Shown here: in pieces, positions 59,105 to 64,000 of the stretch
Numbering within the stretch: position 1 is the first letter of the stretch
Layout: each line of letters opens with the position of its first letter
NCBI GenBank assembly: GCA_015179125.1
Contig: WHVA01000319.1
Location: forward strand, 62,001-126,000
Origin: Gautieria morchelliformis
Lineage: Eukaryota > Basidiomycota > Agaricomycetes > Gomphales > Gomphaceae
Length of the DNA stretch: 64,000 nt
Direction: 5' to 3'
Notes under the pieces: model-generated
What the model was told of the DNA's origin: nothing
Database searches by the model: none
The model's input: only the letters and a program-made list of their open reading frames with translations
Made by a program: the position numbers and the translations under genes

Positions 59105-59534
59105 CTATCCATAGGTGTGGGCTTGTGTCAGTATGTTGGGATGCTCTTCACCAAAGACCCTCCTCCTTATCTCTATGACTTGAACCTCCAGGTCGTGAGC
59201 ATCCTTCCACTGGGCCAGACTCCGATAGGCTGCAGCAAGGTTGCCCATAGTAGCCAGTGTGTCAGGATGCTCCTCACCAAGGACCCTCTTCCTTGCCTCC
59301 ATGACTTTAATCTCCAGCTCCTGAGCATCCTTCCACCGGCCCAGACTCTGATAGGTTGCAGCAAGACTGCCCATAGCAGCCAGTGTGTCAGGATGCTCCT
59401 CACCAAGGACCCTCTTCCTTGCCTCCATGACTTTAATCTGCAGCTCCTGAGCATCCTTCCACCGGCCCAGACTCTGATAGGTTGCAGCAAGACTGCCCAT
59501 AGCAGTCAGTGTGTCAGGATGCTCCTCACCAAGG
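59105..59534 (-). pseudogene. TPR array, minus-strand arm (about 3.5 repeats)
   Basis: Three full 42-residue TPR units and part of a fourth, of the same NLR/kinesin-light-chain type, ending EEHPNILTQAHTYG. It is the right-arm counterpart of the TPR at 46460-47029 and reads away from a palindromic junction at 59535. No start, no nucleotide-binding domain. Probably the C-terminal end of a former NLR-like gene. Confidence 0.7.
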
Positions 59535-59561
59535 ACCCTCTTCCTTGGTGAGGAGCATCCT
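59518..59561. other. Palindromic junction between two TPR arrays
   Basis: Reads ggatgctcctcaccaagg, eight bases, then its exact reverse complement: an 18-bp stem. Each arm is the GEEHP-coding part of a TPR unit, so the two arrays are joined head to head here. Confidence 0.85.
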
Positions 59562-61032
59562 GACACCCTGACTGCCATCGCAAACCTTGCTGCAACTCAT
59601 CAGAGTCTGGGCCATTGGAAGGATGCTCGGGTGCTGGAGATTAATGTTATGGAGGCAAGGAAGAGGGTCCTTGGCGAGGAGCATCCTGACACACTGATTG
59701 CCATGGGCAGCCTTGCTGCAACCTATCAGAGTCTGGGCCAGTGGAAGGATGCTCAGGAGCTGGAGATTAAAGTCATGGAGGCAAGCAAGAGGGTCCTTGG
59801 TAAGGAACATCCTGACACACTGACTACCATGGGCAACCTTGCTGCAGCCTATCGGAGTCTGGGCCAGTGGAAGGATGCTCAGGAGTTGCAGATTACAGTC
59901 ATGGAGGCAAGGAAGAGGGTCCTTGGTGAGGAGCATCCTGACACACTGACCGCCATGGGCAGCCTTGCTGCAACCTATCGGAGTCTGGGCCAGTGGAAGG
60001 ATGCTCAGGAGCTAGAGATTAAAGTCATGGAGGGAGGCAGGCAGATCCTTGGTGAGGAACATCCTGACACACTAAACGCCATGGGCAGCCTCGCTGCAAC
60101 CTATCAGAGTCTAGGCCAGTGGAAGGATGCTCAGAAGCTGCAGATTAAAGTCATGGAGGCAAGCAACAGGGTCCTTGGTGAGGAGCATCCCAACACAGTG
60201 ATCACCATGGCCAACCTTGCTGCAACCTATCGGAGTTTGGGCCAGTGGAAGAATGCTCAGGAGCTGGAGATTACAGTCATGGAGGCAAGCAAGAAGGTCC
60301 TTGGTGAGGAGCATCCTGAGACACTGACTACTATGGGCAACCTTGCTGCAACCTATCAGAATCTGGGCCAGTGGAAAGATGCTCAGGAGCTGCAGATTAA
60401 TGTTATGGAGGCAAGGAAGAGGGTCCTTGGCGAGGAGCATCCCAACACACTGACCGCCATGGGCAGCCTTGCTGCAACCTATCGGAGTATGGGCCAGTGG
60501 AAGGATGCTCAGGAGCTGCAAGTTAAAGTCATGGAGGCAAGCAAGAAGGTCCTTGGTAAGGAGCATCCCAACACACTGATTGCCATCGGCAACCTTGCTG
60601 AACCCTATTGGAGTCTGGGCCAGTGGAAGGATGCTCAGGAGCTGCAGATTACAGTCATTGAGGGAAGCAAGAGGGTCCTAGGTGAGGAGCATCCTAACAC
60701 ACTGACCGCCATTGCCAACCTTGCTGCAATCTATCAGAGTCTGGGCCAGTGGAAGGATGCTCAGGAGCTGGAGATTAAAGTCATGGAGGCAAGGAAGAGG
60801 GTCCTTGGTGAGGAGCATCCCAACACACTGACCACCATGGCCAGCCTTGCTGCAACCTATTGGAGTCTGGGCCAGTGGAAGGATGTTCAGGAGCTGCAGA
60901 TTAAAGTCATGGAGGGAAGCAAGAGGGTCCTAGGTGAGGAGCATCCTAACACACTGACCGCCATCAACAACCTTGCTGCAACCTATCGGAGTCTGGGCCA
61001 GTGGAAGGATGCTCAGGAGCTGGAGATTAAAG
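59535..61032 (+). pseudogene. TPR array, 12 units, plus strand
   Basis: Twelve consecutive 42-residue TPR units (126 bp each) in one open frame. The consensus is RKRVLGEEHPDTLTAMGSLA followed by ATYRSLGQWKDAQELEIKVMEA. Each unit should form a helix pair; long arrays form a superhelical ligand-binding surface. In fungal NLR-like proteins they follow a nucleotide-binding domain, which is missing here. The frame opens inside the palindrome and ends by running into a hairpin-ended repeat at 61033, which supplies a foreign C-terminus up to 61172. Alternating unit types (RKRV/SKRV, ELEI/ELQI) suggest growth by pairs. Open and long, yet lacking a credible start, so I call it a fragment. Confidence 0.75.
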
Positions 61033-61344
61033 CCTCTCTCAGTGAATTTATTGTCACTGAGAGAGGAGCACTATCCTGTCTCAGAAGGCATATACATGCA
61101 CCCGGCCCTTTAGCGCTCAAGAGCTCGCGCGTCGAAGTCATTTCAAACTCCGCTGGGTGCAGCCGCCTGTGAAAATAGAGATAACAAAGTGAAATAGAGA
61201 GATAGGGAGTGACTGGAAATTTTCGAAAATAATCAGAGAAGTGAATGCATGGTACAAGAACAATGTGAGAAGAGATTGAAACACCATACAATAACTCGAA
61301 CATATTATGCTTGATTTTGGTGCAGGAGCATAATGCACCCAACA
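61033..61344 (-). repeat. Dispersed hairpin-ended repeat, copy 3
   Basis: The same unit as at 6116 and 24991, reverse orientation. Its hairpin (61033-61066) is joined directly to the twelfth TPR unit and its other end (GTTGGGTGCATTATGC reversed) lies at 61344. There is no extra tail here, so the hairpin is the true end of the unit. Confidence 0.7.
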
Positions 61345-61760
61345 ACCTTCGCATCCCACCACTACCTAAAACAGGGCCCATGAATGCCCACTGGAAGCAA
61401 GCTGTGCATGACTGGCAAGAGCAGGACCTTTCCTGAGGCCATTCCATCACCCTCAAGGACTGGCAGCCGACCTGGTATAGCGGAGCGAACGGAGAGGCTT
61501 TCAGCATGCAGTACAGGAAACGGAAGCTGATAGCACTAGAGTTTTTAGAGAGGTGAGAGCACACAGTTCTGTCCTGTAGCATAAAGGGCTGACAGAGTAC
61601 AACTGACCATAGCTGCAAGGGAGACGAAAATGAATTCCTGTGCAAATGGCCGGTAGCAGACTCTGGCAGCCCGACCAAGCTGCTCAAGGCAATCCACTGC
61701 GCGTGAATCGAGTCCGGCTCCGCGAAGCGCCGCAGGACTAAGGAACCTAAGGAATGACGT
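61345..61760 (+). pseudogene. Two-exon coding-like fragment, unknown family
   Basis: Exon one (about 61360-61552) reads HWKQAVHDWQEQD and LKDWQPTWYSGANGEAFSMQ before a 60-bp intron (61553-61612, GTGAGA...CATAG with a CTGAC branch point). Exon two reads CKGDENEFLCKWPVADSG and KLLKAIHCA. This resembles a small conserved protein type of mushroom genomes that I cannot name. In-frame stops in both exons mark it as decayed. Confidence 0.4.
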
Positions 61761-61959
61761 CCCGTCGTTGGCCAGCCAGAGTGAAGGAGCCAAAGTGTAC
61801 AAGAGGAACACAGGGAGGACAGCAGAGAATTCACCAGCGCAGTTTTTTTGAGTTACACTTAAGAATCTCAAGAATGATCTGTATATTTGTTCCTTTCTGA
61901 TAGTTTACATATGGGGACACACAAAGAGGCCGGCCAAAGGAGGGCCTATGATTGTCTTG

Positions 61960-63136
61960 TGTTACGTATCGAGATTTCCGCTAAGTCGGAACTGTTATTA
62001 TATGGCAGAAGGACATTTCCCAGTCAGGACATTCATCATCTTATTCATTTCATCATGAACTATTTTCCTATCTATCATTTCACAAGCTATGACCTCATAC
62101 TCCTATTATCATCATCATCATCTATTCAGCTCTGCTGATATATTATGCATATAGGAGCATGCAGCATCATTATTGACATCATTATGCTCCTATCCCCTAG
62201 TAACATCATAGTTCACATGATTATTTCCCCCTGTTCTGTACTGCTTAAATACTTGGACTTTACACCAGAATAAATGAGCGACTTAACAATCTTTTTCCTT
62301 AGAGCTTCGAGTTATAAGCTTCTTTGGACTATTATTGTTTCCTCCTCAACTCTTACTCTAAGAACACTGCTCAATTCTAGAACTCTAGAACATTGCTTTT
62401 ATCCTTTACCAGAACATTGCTTAAATCTCTGTTACACCATTGTTCATTCAACCTCGACCTCTCAATCCAATTCATATTAGGAACTGGAAAGGACAGTGGC
62501 TTCAACTTGTAGGTTGCGCCCCCAATGAACTATCGTCCTAAGTATTTCGGAAATGAGTCGGAAGTCGGAAAGTACTGAACTAGAGGTTGGTCGGAACTTG
62601 AGTCGGAACTGAGGCGGAAGGCGGAAGATGGAAGGCGGAGAGACTGAGGTCTTGCTAGACTCGCTGTGCTAAGACCAGGAGATGGAGCGAAGGAAATCAA
62701 GTATCGAAGGTGATTATCTGATTGCAGAATAACAGACATACATGAGGGGGTTTTATACAAAGAGCAGAAACAACAAGTAATGGTATGATACTAAGCAAGT
62801 TCCGGAGGGTGCGGGAATCAGATAGACATATGGGGTAAGTAACTAATACGGAACAATGGGTGACAAGGGGGGTGCAGGGTAGGGTAAGTACAATGGCAAA
62901 GAACAAGGCGGGTAAGTACAATAGGCATCGGAAGAAACGGAACTACGGAAATGGTATCTTGCTGTGCTCAGGGTCGAGTACGGGGGCCGGTATCTGGAGG
63001 TTGCCAGGGGTACTGAAAGAGCAAGGGAGGAGGGTTGCGGATATTGCGGATGTCGGAATAGAGTCGGAGGTGGCGCGGAGGTGGCGCGGAGGATGTGCGG
63101 AGGTGGCGGATATGGTTGATCAGAACAGTCGTAACA
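61960..63136. repeat. LTR5-like solo unit with TCTTG duplication
   Basis: 1177 bp, TGTTACG to CGTAACA (the ends form a 7-bp inverted repeat), flanked by TCTTG at 61955-61959 and 63137-63141. It has a TATA-like tgcttaaatac (about 62243) and AATAAA (about 62271), and a run of GGAA/GGCGGAAG-type purine repeats (62545-62640). Without coding sequence it fits a solo LTR of a fifth family. Confidence 0.75.
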
Positions 63137-63141
63137 TCTTG

Positions 63142-63856
63142 TAGGTCCTTGGCGCGGTCAAGTAAGCAGAGCTGGGAAGGGAGTGGGGGCGGACAGTCAC
63201 GGTGCACATGCCAGCCACACCGTAATTCAGACACGCGACCCTGGAGCAGAGAGACGGACCGGCCAAAAAGGCGAGGGTCCTATGATCACCTTGCCCAGTG
63301 CGGTCAGGCAGGCAGAGGTCCTCAGAGCCAGGGGGGGAGGCACCATCATGCGGACTGTCCTCCCATCTCTGATCTCGGGGGATCTGCCCGCCCCGCCTGC
63401 TTGACCGCGCTGAGGACCTACAAGGGGATCATAGGTCTTCCCTTTGGGGCCGGCCCCTCTCTCTCTCTGTCGCAGCCTGACAGGGTCACGCGTCCGGCGG
63501 GTTGACAAGCCCGAGGGGACGGTGCGTGTGACCGTGCAAGAGTCGCGAACCCCACGGCAGCGCCCCCCTGCGCCTGCTTTGACCGCGGGAGATTCTAGGT
63601 GCTGCTCAAGGTGCTGCTCAGTGCCGCGGTCAAAGGATCGAGAGCGAGAGTGCCCATGCATGTGACCATGGCCGTCGCCTGGCAGCGCGGCACGCTGCCT
63701 GGCGCACGCCTAGTTTGGAACCTCGACGTAAACCTGGCGAAGTAAGTAAGTATTAAAATGTATCATTGTAGATCTTGTAAGAATATATGGACTATACGAT
63801 AACACTCAGTAAATGCTTTGATGCAAAGTACTATAATATTTTACCTATACGATAAC
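63142..63856. other. GC-rich spacer, no gene seen
   Basis: Markedly more GC-rich than its neighbours up to about 63730. Open frames on both strands follow the base composition and show no domain. Nothing supported. Confidence 0.4.
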
Positions 63857-64000
63857 TGTAAGGGCAACCCTGGCTAGTCGTGGAGATCACACTACCACAC
63901 AACTGACAAGGGGAAATACAAAGTATGTATAAATGAACGGAGCATACAAGAGAGGGGATTCTCACCTGACAAGGGGAAATCCAAAGAGAAAAGTCTAAGG
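63857..64000 (+). repeat. LTR3, cut by the window end
   Basis: The first 144 bp of LTR3 (TGTAAGGGCAACCC onward), preceded by ATAAC, which should recur after its 3' end if this is a solo LTR. Confidence 0.8.

Noticed and set aside
59117-60566. Leucine-rich frames opposite to the TPR arrays
   Set aside because: Periodic shadows of the 126-bp TPR unit; the real signal is the TPR consensus on the other strand.
61013-61834. A 273-codon minus-strand open frame
   Set aside because: It runs through the hairpin-ended repeat and lies opposite to the two-exon fragment. It has no domain and its composition looks like a shadow.
63142-63730. rDNA or CpG-island gene in the GC-rich stretch
   Set aside because: No rRNA motif or protein domain was recognised; only base composition is unusual.

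Overview
The window looks like nuclear DNA of a mushroom-forming basidiomycete (Agaricomycete-like). The evidence is short GT-AG introns, chromodomain-bearing Ty3/gypsy elements, a Helitron with a fused Rep-PIF1 helicase, arrays of 42-residue TPR units of the type found at the C-terminus of fungal NLR-like proteins, a fragment of a fungal UDP-glycosyltransferase and a DDE transposase of a type common in mushrooms. No species can be named. No tRNA, rRNA, CRISPR array or bacterial operon was seen. Almost all of the 64 kb is mobile DNA, much of it nested, and no clearly intact ordinary host gene is present.

Layout. 1-9.4 kb: LTR copies and two broken pieces of a chromovirus (here Gypsy-A). 9.5-18.3 kb: a foldback CACTA-like MITE, a short non-autonomous Helitron with a minisatellite, and directly behind it an almost complete Helitron (12109-18269). 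18.3-24.2 kb: the least repetitive part, with a solo LTR, a broken UDP-glycosyltransferase and a broken DDE transposase. 24.2-32.6 kb: another Gypsy-A piece and a second gypsy lineage (Gypsy-B) that carries an antisense gene before its 3' LTR. 32.6-42.8 kb: a two-LTR Gypsy-A with a third ORF after the chromodomain. 42.8-46.5 kb: a Gypsy-B remnant with its own antisense Zn2Cys6-type gene. 46.5-59.2 kb: two arms of an inverted duplication around Gypsy-A material. 59.1-61.0 kb: head-to-head TPR arrays. 61.0-64.0 kb: a hairpin-ended repeat, a small two-exon fragment, a 1.18 kb solo-LTR-like unit, a GC-rich stretch and the start of another LTR.

LTR families are named here for convenience. LTR1: about 1.0 kb, TGTCATGAC...CTTGACA, with a longer subtype. 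LTR2: about 0.2 kb, TGTAAATA...TTTACA, belongs to Gypsy-A. LTR3: about 0.49 kb, TGTAAGGG...CCTGACA. LTR4: 0.37-0.46 kb, TGTTATGA...CTTAACA. LTR5: 1.18 kb, TGTTACG...CGTAACA. Many carry visible 5-bp target duplications, so the order of events can be read: Gypsy-A is oldest, LTR1, LTR3 and LTR4 are inserted into it or its surroundings, and three insertions have an empty counterpart in the opposite arm of the inverted duplication.

The most unusual signals are: (1) gypsy elements with an antisense gene between pol and the 3' LTR that has the six-cysteine spacing of a fungal Zn(II)2Cys6 DNA-binding cluster, seen in two LTR families; (2) an unrecognised sense ORF in the envelope position of the chromovirus, in three copies; (3) the inverted duplication with paired empty and occupied sites; (4) tandem Helitron termini; (5) a dispersed repeat ending in a perfect 13-bp-stem hairpin.
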